A DNA stretch of 51,723 nt from assembly GCF_020400725.1 (NCBI RefSeq), contig NZ_JAINVG010000052.1:1-51723 (forward strand), given 5' to 3'. The position numbers and the translations under genes were made by a program. The notes beneath the pieces are model-generated. The model worked only from the letters and a program-made list of their open reading frames with translations. It had not been told where the DNA came from and did not search any database. The DNA is from Streptomyces sp. NK15101 (lineage in GTDB: Bacteria > Actinomycetota > Actinomycetes > Streptomycetales > Streptomycetaceae). This document shows positions 1 to 7,449 of this stretch, piece after piece (position 1 is the first letter of the stretch; every line of letters begins with the position of its first letter).

Positions 1-660
1 AACCGCGGTGGCGGCTTCCGTCGCGACGACAGCCGTGGCGGTGACAACCGCGGTGGTGGGTTCCGTCGTGACGACCGTGGCGGTGACAACCGCGGTGGTG
101 GGTTCCGTCGCGATGACCGTGGTGGCGACCGTCCGTCCTTCCGTCGTGACGACCGCCCCTCCTACGGGCAGCGTGACGACCGTGGTGGCGACCGTCCGTC
201 GTTCCGTCGCGACGACCGGCGTGATGAGCGTCCTTCGTCCTTCCGTCGGGACGACCGTCCTTCGTACGGGCAGCGTGACGACCGCCGTGACGACCGCCGT
301 GACGACAACCGTGGCGGCTTCCGTCGTGACGACCGTGGTGGCGACCGTCCGTCGTTCCGTCGCGACGACCGGCGTGATGAGCGTCCTTCCTCGTTCCGTC
401 GGGACGACCGTCCTTCGTACGGGCAGCGTGACGACCGCCGTGACGACAACCGTGGCGGCTTCCGTCGCGACGACCGGGGCGGCGACCGTCCCTCCTCGTT
501 CCGCCGCGACGACAGCCGTGGCGGTGGCTTCCGTCGCGACGACAGCCGGGGTGGTGGGTTCCGTCGCGATGACCGGGGCGGCGACCGCGGTGGGTTCCGC
601 GGACGTGACGACCGGGGCGGTTACGGACGTCGCGACGACCGTGGCGACCGTGGTGACCGT
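1..660 (+). repeat. In-frame degenerate repeats encoding FRRDD units
   Basis: FRRDD starts at visible residues 6, 21, 35, 47, 67, 81, 107, 119, 132, 154, 167, 177 and 187. A larger unit is repeated: bases about 181-290 and 331-440 encode nearly the same run (RGGDRPSFRRDD, RRDERPSS, then RPSYGQRDD). Unit lengths are multiples of three, so copy-number change keeps the frame. Confidence 0.9.
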
Positions 661-1440
661 GCGCCCATCAAGCGTCTGCCGATCCCGCCGGAGGTCACCG
701 GTGAGGAGATCGACCCGGATGTGCGCCAGGAGCTGATGAGCCTGCCCAAGGGGCTCGCCGAGGACGTCTCGCGCAACCTCGTCATGGTCGCCCAGCTGAT
801 CGACGAGGACCCGGAGAAGGCCTACGGCTACTCCAGGGTCGCCCTGCGGCTCGCGTCCCGTGTCGCGGCCGTCCGCGAGGCGGCCGGCTTCGCCGCGTAC
901 GCCACGCAGAAGTACTCCGAGGCGCTGGCCGAGTTCCGGGCCGCGCGCCGGATGAGCGGCGGTGTCGAGCTGTGGCCCGTCATGGCCGACTGCGAGCGCG
1001 GCCTCGGCCGGCCCGAGCGGGCCCTCGCCATGGCCGGTGAGCCCGAGGTGCAGAAGCTGGACAAGGCCGGACAGGTCGAGATGCGGCTCGTCGCCGCCGG
1101 TGCCCGCCGGGACATGGGGCAGCTCGACGCGGCCATCGTGACGCTGCAGAGCCCCGAGCTCGCCTCCAGCGCCGTGCACCCGTGGACCGCGCGCCTGCGG
1201 TACGCGTACGCCGACGCGCTGCTCGCCGCCGGCCGTGAGCGCGAGGCGCGCGAGTGGTTCGCCAAGGCCCTGGAGGCCGACAAGGACGGCGCCACGGACG
1301 CCTCCGACCGGCTCGCCGAGATGGACGGCGTCGAGTTCGTCGACGCGTTCGACGAGTCCGAGGACGAGGTGGACGAGCCCCGGGAGTCCGGCGTCGTCGA
1401 GCTCGACGACGAGGACGACCGGGACGGCGACAAGGGCTGA
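1..1440 (+). CDS. TPR protein with long Arg/Asp/Gly repeat N-terminus (5' end outside window)
   Basis: The reading frame is open from base 1 to the stop at 1438-1440, so the gene begins upstream of the window. The first 220 visible residues are disordered and low-complexity, with 13 copies of FRRDD joined by RGGD, RPSF, RPSYGQ and RGGG units. The last 240 residues form a helical domain (VALRLASRVAAVREAAGF onward) that looks like tetratricopeptide repeats, ending in a very acidic tail (about 1345-1437). RGG/RDD-rich tails in other proteins bind RNA or drive condensation, so a nucleic-acid or scaffold role is possible but inferred. An internal GTG at 721 could start a short form, but the frame and codon use are continuous across it. 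No enzymatic motif is visible. Confidence 0.85.
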   Translation, partial: NRGGGFRRDDSRGGDNRGGGFRRDDRGGDNRGGGFRRDDRGGDRPSFRRDDRPSYGQRDDRGGDRPSFRRDDRRDERPSSFRRDDRPSYGQRDDRRDDRRDDNRGGFRRDDRGGDRPSFRRDDRRDERPSSFRRDDRPSYGQRDDRRDDNRGGFRRDDRGGDRPSSFRRDDSRGGGFRRDDSRGGGFRRDDRGGDRGGFRGRDDRGGYGRRDDRGDRGDRAPIKRLPIPPEVTGEEIDPDVRQELMSLPKGLAEDVSRNLVMVAQLIDEDPEKAYGYSRVALRLASRVAAVREAAGFAAYATQKYSEALAEFRAARRMSGGVELWPVMADCERGLGRPERALAMAGEPEVQKLDKAGQVEMRLVAAGARRDMGQLDAAIVTLQSPELASSAVHPWTARLRYAYADALLAAGREREAREWFAKALEADKDGATDASDRLAEMDGVEFVDAFDESEDEVDEPRESGVVELDDEDDRDGDKG

Positions 1441-1457
1441 TCCCCCGGAGCAGTGAG

Positions 1458-1486
1458 AAGGGCGGCACCCGGCGGGTGCCGCCCTT
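1458..1486. terminator. Bidirectional hairpin terminator, 13-bp perfect stem
   Basis: aagggcggcaccc, a 3-base loop ggc, then gggtgccgccctt forms a perfect 13-bp stem. It sits between the stop of the TPR gene and the convergent DUF1015 gene. The stem ends in A/T pairs on both sides, which suits termination in both directions. Confidence 0.85.
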
Positions 1487-1501
1487 CTTCGTTTCGGTGC
1501 C

Positions 1502-2797
1502 TCAGTCCAGCGCCAGGCTTCTCAGGACCAGGCCCGTCGCGGGCTTCGGGCCGAAGGAGGTCGACTTGCGGGGCATCGTGACGCCCTGGCGGGCGAGGTC
1601 GCGGACGACCTCCTCCCGTACCGGGTGCATGAGGACCGCCGTGCCGCCGCGGCGTTCCGCCTGGGCGACCGCCGCCTCCGTGTCGTGGATGTAGGCGATG
1701 TCCTCGGGGGCGTCCGGGATGTGCCAGACGTGCTCCAGGAGGGTGGAGTGCAGGACCGTCGCGTCCAGGGTCCGCCAGGCCTGGGGGCGGTCCGTGCGGA
1801 TCGTGCGGTCGAGGAGCGCCGGGTCCGGGCGGTCGAGGAGGTGGAAGCCGCCGTCGCCCGCGAGGAGGAAGGCGTTGCCCTCGGCCGCGGCGGCCTCCAG
1901 GGCCTCCAGGGCCGCGGGAAGCGGCCGGTCGATCCTGCGCACCCGGAACGCGTCTCCGAGGGCCGTGAGGGCGTCGGAGACCGGCAGGCGGTTGAGGAGG
2001 CGGTGGATGGCGCGGACCCGCAGGGGGTAGCGGGCGGTGTCGATGAGGAGGACCAGGCCGTAGTTCCAGGGGCCGGGTGCCGCGTGCTCCTCGCGCAGGC
2101 GCAGGTACGTCGCCCAGCGGTGGTGGCCGTCGGCGATGAGGGCCTGGTGGCGGGCCAGTTCGCCGGCGATCGCGGCGAGTTCGGCGGGGTCCGTGACCGA
2201 CCACAGGCGGTGCCGGAAACCGTCCTCCGTGGTGGTGGAGAGCAGGGGCTGCTGCCGGACGGTGCGCTCGATGACCGCGTCGGCGCCGCCGTCGTCGTCC
2301 CCGACGTAGGTGAGGAGCAGGGGCTCCAGGTTGGCGGCCGTGGTCCGCATCAGGGCGGCGCGGTCCTCGACGACGTGCGGCATGACGTCCTCGTGGGGGA
2401 GGACGATGCCCTCCGCGGGGGTGGAGAGTTCCAGGGCGCCGATGACGCCGCGCTGGAGGATGCCGTCGCCCTGCTGCTCGTACACGTAGAGCGCGGGGAC
2501 CGGGTCCGGGGCGAGGACGCCGTCCGCGAGCCAGCGGTCGAGGATGACGGCGGCCTTGCGGTGGCGGGTGCCGGCGGTGATGGCCTGCGGGAGGATCAGC
2601 CGGACGATGTTGTGCGGATCGGCGGACTCCAGATGGAGCAGTCCGTCAGGTCGTACGACGACGTCGTAGGGAGGGGACGTCACGGCGGCGAGGCTGCCGA
2701 CCCGCTCGGGGACGTACCGGAGTCCGCGGAACGGGGCCAGGCGCAGACCTGTGGCGTCGTCGCGGACGTCGTCGGCCGCGTGACCTGATGTGTTCAT
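1502..2797 (-). CDS. DUF1015 family protein
   Basis: A 431-residue protein with two marks of the DUF1015 family: a TSPPYDVV segment near residue 40 and an ADGHHRWATYL segment in the middle. The family is widespread in bacteria but I know of no established biochemical function; the conserved His pair suggests a catalytic or metal site, which is inference. The ATG at 2795-2797 is preceded at 6-nt spacing by TACGAT on the same strand, so the mRNA is probably leaderless. It is divergent from the HAD hydrolase gene, with an 82-bp gap, and convergent with the TPR gene across a shared terminator. Confidence 0.85.
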   Translation of the reverse strand: MNTSGHAADDVRDDATGLRLAPFRGLRYVPERVGSLAAVTSPPYDVVVRPDGLLHLESADPHNIVRLILPQAITAGTRHRKAAVILDRWLADGVLAPDPVPALYVYEQQGDGILQRGVIGALELSTPAEGIVLPHEDVMPHVVEDRAALMRTTAANLEPLLLTYVGDDDGGADAVIERTVRQQPLLSTTTEDGFRHRLWSVTDPAELAAIAGELARHQALIADGHHRWATYLRLREEHAAPGPWNYGLVLLIDTARYPLRVRAIHRLLNRLPVSDALTALGDAFRVRRIDRPLPAALEALEAAAAEGNAFLLAGDGGFHLLDRPDPALLDRTIRTDRPQAWRTLDATVLHSTLLEHVWHIPDAPEDIAYIHDTEAAVAQAERRGGTAVLMHPVREEVVRDLARQGVTMPRKSTSFGPKPATGLVLRSLALD

Positions 2798-2803
2798 CCC
2801 GTC

Positions 2804-2809
2804 ATCGTA
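2804..2809 (-). promoter_or_regulatory. -10 box of leaderless DUF1015 transcript
   Basis: TACGAT on the minus strand ends 6 nt before the ATG at 2797. This spacing is typical of leaderless Streptomyces genes. No convincing -35 is seen. Confidence 0.5.
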
Positions 2810-2879
2810 TGTGGGCGGAGGCCATGAGCGATGATCGGGGGAGCGGGGGAAATCGCCCGCGTGATCCGAGGAGTGTGCG

Positions 2880-3956
2880 GTGACGGTGCGGAACGGTCAG
2901 GGGCGGCGGGACGACGGCAGGAAGCATCCGGGGGGCAGCGCGGTCGCGCTGAGCGAGGCGTACGACACGGCGCTCCTGGACCTGGACGGTGTCGTGTACG
3001 CCGGCGGGGAGCCCGTTCCGCACGCCGTGGAGGCGCTCGTGGCGGCCCGGGCCGGGGGGATGCACCTGGCGTACGTCACCAACAACGCGCTGCGGACGCC
3101 CGGTGAGGTGGCGGAGCACCTGACGGAGCTGGGCGTGCCGGCGGAGGCCGGGGACGTGGTCACCTCGGCGCAGGCGGTGGCCCGGCTGATCGCGGACGAG
3201 GTGCCGGCGGGGTCCAGGGTGCTGGTCATCGGCGGTGAGGGGCTGCGGGTGGCGCTGCGCGAGCGGGGCCTCGTACCGGTGGAGTCGGCGGACTACGATC
3301 CGGCGGCGGTCGTGCAGGGGTACGGCGGGCCGGAGATGCCGTGGGGCCGGTTCGCGGAGGCGGCCTACGCGGTGGCGAGGGGCGTGCCGTGGTACGCGTC
3401 GAACACGGACCTGACGATTCCCGGGGCGCGGGGGATCGGGCCGGGGAACGGGGCGGCCGTGGAGGTCGTGCGGATCGCCACCGGGGGCCGGTTCGAGCCG
3501 AAGGTGGCGGGGAAGCCGCAGCCGCCGATGCACCGGGAGACGGTGCTGCGGACGGGGGCGCGGCGGCCGCTGGTGGTGGGCGACCGGCTGGACACGGACA
3601 TCGAGGGCGCGTTCAACGGCGGGGTGGACTCGCTGCTCGTGCTGACCGGGGTGACGGACGTGGCGCAGCTGCTCGCGGCCGTGCCCGAGCACCGGCCCAC
3701 GTATGTGGCGGCCGATCTGCGGGGGCTGCTCGTGGGGCAGCCCGAGGTGGTCGCGGACGGTGGCGGGGGCTTCGTGTGCGGGGGGTGGCGGGCCTCCGTG
3801 GGCGGCGGTGAGCTCGTCCTCGACGGCACGCCGGGCGAGGGGGCGGACGTGCTGGACGCTGTGCGGGCGCTGTGCGGGGCGGCCTGGTCGGAAGCGGACC
3901 GGCCGGGTGGTGGTGTGCCGGACGCGGGGAAGGCGCTGGCGCTTCTGGGGGTGTGA
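2880..3956 (+). CDS. HAD-superfamily subfamily IIA phosphatase (NagD-like)
   Basis: A 358-residue HAD phosphatase. Motif I is DLDGVVY at residues 34-40 (nucleophile Asp34, acid/base Asp36), motif II is the VTNNA segment with Thr67, the motif III Lys lies in the GKPQPP segment, and motif IV is GDRLDTDI near 234-241. The IIA cap, with TNN after motif II and GKP before motif IV, matches NagD/PGP-like enzymes that hydrolyse small phosphomonoesters; the substrate cannot be read. The GTG at 2880 is chosen because a gagg Shine-Dalgarno-like run lies about 8 nt upstream. About 25 residues precede the catalytic core. The C-terminal 80 residues are a divergent extension. Confidence 0.88.
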   Translation: MTVRNGQGRRDDGRKHPGGSAVALSEAYDTALLDLDGVVYAGGEPVPHAVEALVAARAGGMHLAYVTNNALRTPGEVAEHLTELGVPAEAGDVVTSAQAVARLIADEVPAGSRVLVIGGEGLRVALRERGLVPVESADYDPAAVVQGYGGPEMPWGRFAEAAYAVARGVPWYASNTDLTIPGARGIGPGNGAAVEVVRIATGGRFEPKVAGKPQPPMHRETVLRTGARRPLVVGDRLDTDIEGAFNGGVDSLLVLTGVTDVAQLLAAVPEHRPTYVAADLRGLLVGQPEVVADGGGGFVCGGWRASVGGGELVLDGTPGEGADVLDAVRALCGAAWSEADRPGGGVPDAGKALALLGV

Positions 3957-3984
3957 GACCTCGGCACCCCAGGTGGGGGATGAA

Positions 3985-4003
3985 GTTGGGTAGGCTAACC
4001 TAA
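3985..4003 (+). promoter_or_regulatory. Iron box (DmdR/DtxR-type operator) over the promoter
   Basis: The 19 bases from 3985 match the actinobacterial iron-box consensus TTAGGTTAGGCTAACCTAA at 16 positions, with an exact right part taggctaacctaa. A -10-like TAGGCT (3991-3996) lies inside the box, so an iron-loaded DtxR/DmdR repressor would block initiation. The ABC ATPase gene starts 65 nt downstream. Confidence 0.8.
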
Positions 4004-4067
4004 CTTCGCGTGGGTCGTGGTCGTCACCGCCGGGCACGACCACGGACGAGACGGCGGGAGTGCGGGT

Positions 4068-4934
4068 ATGGACGGTCGGCAGCAGCAGCGCCTGAGCGCG
4101 GAATCGGTCACCCTGGCGTACGAGCAGCGGGTCATCGCCCGCGATCTGTCCGTCGAGATCCCCGACAACTCGTTCACCGTCATCGTCGGGCCCAACGCCT
4201 GCGGCAAGTCCACCCTCCTGCGCGCCCTCTCGCGGATGCTGAAGCCCAGCGAGGGCCGCGTCCTGCTGGACGGGCAGTCGATCCACACGATGCCCGCCAA
4301 GAAGGTCGCCAAGACCCTCGGGCTGCTGCCCCAGACCTCCGTGGCCCCCGACGGCATCACCGTCGCCGACCTCGTCGCCCGCGGCCGCTATCCGCACCAG
4401 GGGCTGCTGCGCCAGTGGTCCCCGGAGGACGAGCGCGTCACGCGCGAGTCCATGGCGGCGACGGGCGTCGCCGAGCTGGCCGACCGGTACGTGGACGAAC
4501 TCTCGGGCGGTCAGCGCCAGCGCGTCTGGATCGCCATGGCGCTCGCCCAGCAGACGCCGCTGCTCCTGCTGGACGAGCCCACCACGTACCTCGACATCCA
4601 GCACCAGATCGACGTCCTCGACCTGTGCGCCGAGCTGCACGAGACGCAGGGGCGGACGCTCGTCGCCGTCCTCCACGACCTCAACCACGCCGCCCGGTAC
4701 GCCACCCACCTCATCGCCGTCCGCGACGGCGAGGTCGTCGCCGAGGGCCCGCCGGCGGAGGTGGTGACCGCCGAGCTGGTCGAGCGGGTCTTCGGGCTGC
4801 GCTGCCAGGTCATCGACGACCCGGAGACGGGGACGCCGCTGGTCGTGCCGGCCGGGCGGAAGGCGCGCGTCCGGGCGACCGCGGCGGCGCGGGAGGAGCG
4901 GCCCGTCTCCCAGGAACCCGCGCTGCAGAAGTGA
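4068..4934 (+). CDS. Iron-siderophore ABC transporter ATP-binding protein (FecE/FepC type)
   Basis: A 288-residue ABC ATPase: Walker A GPNACGKST at 41-49, the Q-loop at LLPQTS, signature LSGGQ at 145-149, Walker B LLLLDEP near 165, and an H-loop in VLHDLNHAARY. Overall similarity is to FepC/FecE ATPases that energise siderophore uptake through a FecCD-type permease at the membrane. The ATG at 4068 is preferred; a GTG at 4017 is in frame but would add 17 residues with no family counterpart. The iron box upstream predicts induction by iron starvation. No permease or binding protein lies nearby, so it is an orphan subunit that presumably serves transporters encoded elsewhere. Confidence 0.9.
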   Translation: MDGRQQQRLSAESVTLAYEQRVIARDLSVEIPDNSFTVIVGPNACGKSTLLRALSRMLKPSEGRVLLDGQSIHTMPAKKVAKTLGLLPQTSVAPDGITVADLVARGRYPHQGLLRQWSPEDERVTRESMAATGVAELADRYVDELSGGQRQRVWIAMALAQQTPLLLLDEPTTYLDIQHQIDVLDLCAELHETQGRTLVAVLHDLNHAARYATHLIAVRDGEVVAEGPPAEVVTAELVERVFGLRCQVIDDPETGTPLVVPAGRKARVRATAAAREERPVSQEPALQK

Positions 4935-4958
4935 TCCCGGCGGCCGCAGACGGCCGGG

Positions 4959-5306
4959 CTAAAGAAGCGAGCGCAGGCGCAGGAGGTCGCGGAAGCCGGC
5001 TTCCAGTCTGACCCGGCCCGCGGCCCAGGCCTTCGCGAAGCTCAGCTCGCCGTCGACCATCGCCACCAGGTCGTCGCCGGTCATCGCGAGCCGGATCTGC
5101 GCCTTGGCCGGCGGCGGGCCCGCCACCGTGGCGTCGACCCGGATCCGGCCGTCCGAGAGACGGCCCGTGAACGTCGTGTCGAGGTCGGTGATGTGGCAGC
5201 TCAGGCTGCGGTCGAGCGCGGCCGCACCGCGCACGCCCTCGTCCGCCCGCGCGAGATTGTCCGAAAGTCTGTCCAGTGCGCCGCGGCACTCCGTGATCGT
5301 CGCCAT
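4959..5306 (-). CDS. SCP2 sterol-binding-domain protein
   Basis: A small protein of 115 residues starting MATITECRGALDRL. The segment from LDTTFTGRLSDGRI through VDGELSFAKAWAAGRVRLE resembles the single SCP2 fold, which binds hydrophobic ligands. The G-x-L-x-F-x-A-W-x-x-G-x-V pattern near the C-terminus is characteristic. The ATG at 5306 is chosen because the frame upstream runs antisense through the next two genes. It is divergent from the small gene at 5349 with a 42-bp gap, and convergent with the ABC ATPase gene. The ligand is unknown. Confidence 0.75.
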   Translation of the reverse strand: MATITECRGALDRLSDNLARADEGVRGAAALDRSLSCHITDLDTTFTGRLSDGRIRVDATVAGPPPAKAQIRLAMTGDDLVAMVDGELSFAKAWAAGRVRLEAGFRDLLRLRSLL

Positions 5307-5336
5307 CGCCGTCGACGGTACCCCAGGGCTTCGCGG

Positions 5337-5342
5337 TAGCGT
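5337..5342 (+). promoter_or_regulatory. -10 box of leaderless transcript
   Basis: TAGCGT ends 6 nt before the ATG at 5349, the usual leaderless spacing. This promoter probably drives the small gene and the coupled tlyA-ppnK pair. Confidence 0.5.
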
Positions 5343-5348
5343 CGAGGC

Positions 5349-5612
5349 ATGAGCGACGCCACCCCCGAAGCCCCGCAGGAGCAGGCCCCGGCCGAGACGC
5401 ACGAGCCCGCAGGACCCGCGCCGCTCGGTGTCGCCCTCGAGCCCACCGGCCACCCCGCCGTCGACGCCCACCTCGCACGTCTCGCCGAGCTCGACCACCT
5501 CCCGGCGGACGGACACCTGGAGGTGTACGAGGATGTACACCGTGGACTGCGCGCCGAGCTGACCTCGCTCGACGCGCACCCCGCCCCCCGTCCGTACGAC
5601 AACAGGAGCTGA
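5349..5612 (+). CDS. Small conserved actinobacterial protein
   Basis: An 87-residue acidic protein. The first 35 residues are Pro/Ala/Glu-rich and probably disordered. The rest (HPAVDAHLARLAELDHLP, then EVYEDVHRGLRAEL) is predicted helical by eye. I recognise no named domain. It ends 7 nt before tlyA, on the same strand and probably on the same transcript, a neighbour arrangement I recall from other Streptomyces. It may be an accessory to the downstream rRNA methyltransferase, but the only support is position. Confidence 0.75.
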   Translation: MSDATPEAPQEQAPAETHEPAGPAPLGVALEPTGHPAVDAHLARLAELDHLPADGHLEVYEDVHRGLRAELTSLDAHPAPRPYDNRS

Positions 5613-5619
5613 ACCGAAC

Positions 5620-6435
5620 GTGGCAGGAGTGGCACGCCGCCGTCTCGACGCCGAGCTGGTCCGGCGCAAGCTCGCGCGCTCGCGCGAGCACGCCAGCCAG
5701 CTGATCGCCGCGGGCCGGGTGACCGTCGGCAAGACCGTCGCCACCAAGCCCGCCACCCAGGTCGAGACCGCCGCGGCCATCGTCGTCGTCCAGGACGACT
5801 CCGACCCCGACTACGTCTCGCGCGGCGGCCACAAGCTCGCCGGGGCCTTCGCCGCCTTCGTGCCCCAGGGGCTCGTGGTCGAGGGACGACGCGCCCTGGA
5901 CGCCGGAGCCTCCACCGGCGGCTTCACCGACGTCCTGCTGCGCGCGGGCGCCGCCCACGTCGTCGCCGTCGACGTCGGCTACGGACAGCTCGCCTGGTCG
6001 CTGCAGAGCGACGAGCGCGTCACCGTGAAGGACCGCACGAACGTACGCGAGTTGACGCTCGACGCCATCGACGGCGTCCCGGTCGACCTCGTCGTCGGCG
6101 ACCTGTCCTTCATCCCGCTCGGCCTCGTCCTGCCCGCCCTCGCGGCCTGCACGGCGCCCGGTGCCGACCTCGTCCTCATGGTCAAGCCGCAGTTCGAGGT
6201 GGGCAAGGAGCGGCTCGGCGCGGGCGGAGTCGTGCGCTCCGCCGAGCTCCGCGCGGACGCCGTGAAGAACGTGGCCCGGCAGGCCGGCGAGCTCGGCCTC
6301 GGCGTCCTCGGCGTCACGGCCAGCCCACTGCCCGGCCCCTCCGGCAACGTCGAGTACTTTCTGTGGCTGCGGGCAGGCGCGCCCGCGCTGGATCCGGCGG
6401 ACGTCGACCGCGCCGTGGCGGAGGGACCTCGTTGA
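5620..6435 (+). CDS. tlyA: TlyA family rRNA 2'-O-methyltransferase
   Basis: A 271-residue protein with an N-terminal S4 RNA-binding domain (about 6-66), then an FtsJ-like methyltransferase. The SAM motif is DAGASTGGF from Asp94. The catalytic tetrad is readable as Lys72 (RGGHK), Asp161 (GDLSF), Lys189 (MVKPQFE) and Glu245 (NVEYF), matching the KDKE set of mycobacterial TlyA. TlyA methylates ribose of cytidines in 16S and/or 23S rRNA and sets capreomycin sensitivity in mycobacteria; which rRNA is modified here is not known. The GTG at 5620 is used, with caggag upstream; a second in-frame GTG lies at 5629. Its stop overlaps the ppnK start. Confidence 0.92.
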   Translation: MAGVARRRLDAELVRRKLARSREHASQLIAAGRVTVGKTVATKPATQVETAAAIVVVQDDSDPDYVSRGGHKLAGAFAAFVPQGLVVEGRRALDAGASTGGFTDVLLRAGAAHVVAVDVGYGQLAWSLQSDERVTVKDRTNVRELTLDAIDGVPVDLVVGDLSFIPLGLVLPALAACTAPGADLVLMVKPQFEVGKERLGAGGVVRSAELRADAVKNVARQAGELGLGVLGVTASPLPGPSGNVEYFLWLRAGAPALDPADVDRAVAEGPR

Positions 6436-7355
6436 GCTCAACTGCAGCAGCACCATCGGGAACAACACGCACCGTCTTCCTGCTCGCGCACACCGGCCGT
6501 CCGGCCGCCGTGCGCAGCGCCGAACTGGTCGTCCTGGGGCTGCTGCGCTGCGGCATCGGCGTCCGCGTCCTGGAGGCCGAGGCCGCGGACCTGCCGCTGC
6601 CGCCGTCCGTCGAGAGGGTGCCGGAAGGCTGTCCCGACGCCCTCGACGGCTGTGAACTCCTCGTCGTCCTCGGCGGTGACGGCACCCTGCTGCGCGGCGC
6701 GGAGTTCTCCCGCGCCTCCGGCGTGCCCATGCTCGGCGTCAACCTGGGGCGCGTCGGCTTCCTCGCCGAGGCCGAGCGCGACGACCTCGACAAGGTCGTC
6801 GACCGGGTCGTCACCAAGGCGTACGAGGTCGAGGAGCGGATGACCCTCGACGTCGTCGTGTACGAGAACGGCGACGTCCTGTACCGCGACTGGGCGCTCA
6901 ACGAGGCCGCCGTGCAGAAGGTCTCGCCGGAGCGGATGCTGGAGGTCGTGCTCGCGATCGACGGGCGTCCGGTGACCGGCTTCGGCTGCGACGGGGTGAT
7001 CTGCGCGACACCCACCGGCTCCACCGCGTACGCCTTCTCGGCGGGCGGGCCGGTCGTCTGGCCCGAGGTCGAGGCGCTGCTCATGGTCCCGATCGGGGCC
7101 CACGCCCTCTTCGCCAAGCCGCTGATCACCACCCCCCAGTCGGTGCTCGCCGTCGAGGTCGAGCCGCACACCCCGCACGGGGTTCTGTGGTGCGACGGGC
7201 GGCGGACGGTGGAACTCCCGGCGGGGGCCCGCGTCGAGGTGCGGCGGGGTGCCGTACCGGTCCGGCTCGCCCGGCTGCACCACGCCTCCTTCACGGACCG
7301 GCTCGTCGCCAAGTTCGCCCTGCCCGTCTCGGGGTGGCGGGGCGCACCGCGCTGA
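6432..7355 (+). CDS. ppnK: NAD kinase
   Basis: A 307-residue ATP-NAD kinase that makes NADP+ from NAD+. The catalytic GGDGT motif is at 81-85 with Asp83, the NE pair is Asn157-Glu158 (LNEAAV), and the glycine-rich TPTGSTAYAFSAGGP segment follows. I chose the TTG at 6432. It overlaps the tlyA stop by 4 nt and has a ggaggga Shine-Dalgarno 7 nt upstream; an ATG at 6363 lies inside tlyA and adds a basic run absent from the family. The close coupling to tlyA and the following recN is the usual order in actinobacteria. Confidence 0.95.
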   Translation: MSSTAAAPSGTTRTVFLLAHTGRPAAVRSAELVVLGLLRCGIGVRVLEAEAADLPLPPSVERVPEGCPDALDGCELLVVLGGDGTLLRGAEFSRASGVPMLGVNLGRVGFLAEAERDDLDKVVDRVVTKAYEVEERMTLDVVVYENGDVLYRDWALNEAAVQKVSPERMLEVVLAIDGRPVTGFGCDGVICATPTGSTAYAFSAGGPVVWPEVEALLMVPIGAHALFAKPLITTPQSVLAVEVEPHTPHGVLWCDGRRTVELPAGARVEVRRGAVPVRLARLHHASFTDRLVAKFALPVSGWRGAPR

Positions 7356-7436
7356 CGCCCCCGGCGGGTCCGTAACGAACGGCGCGTCCGAGAGTCACGG
7401 CCGGGGGTGATGTCGCATCGGACCCGGTAAACCTCG

Positions 7437-7442
7437 TATGGT
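7437..7442 (+). promoter_or_regulatory. -10 box of leaderless recN transcript
   Basis: TATGGT ends 7 nt before GTG 7450. The ATG of an alternative start at 7438 lies within this box, which is another reason to prefer the GTG. Confidence 0.5.
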
Positions 7443-7449
7443 CTGGGGC

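Noticed and set aside
1..660. Regular repeats that could be taken for a CRISPR array.
   Set aside because: Repeats are in frame, contiguous and protein-coding, with no unique spacers and no cas genes.
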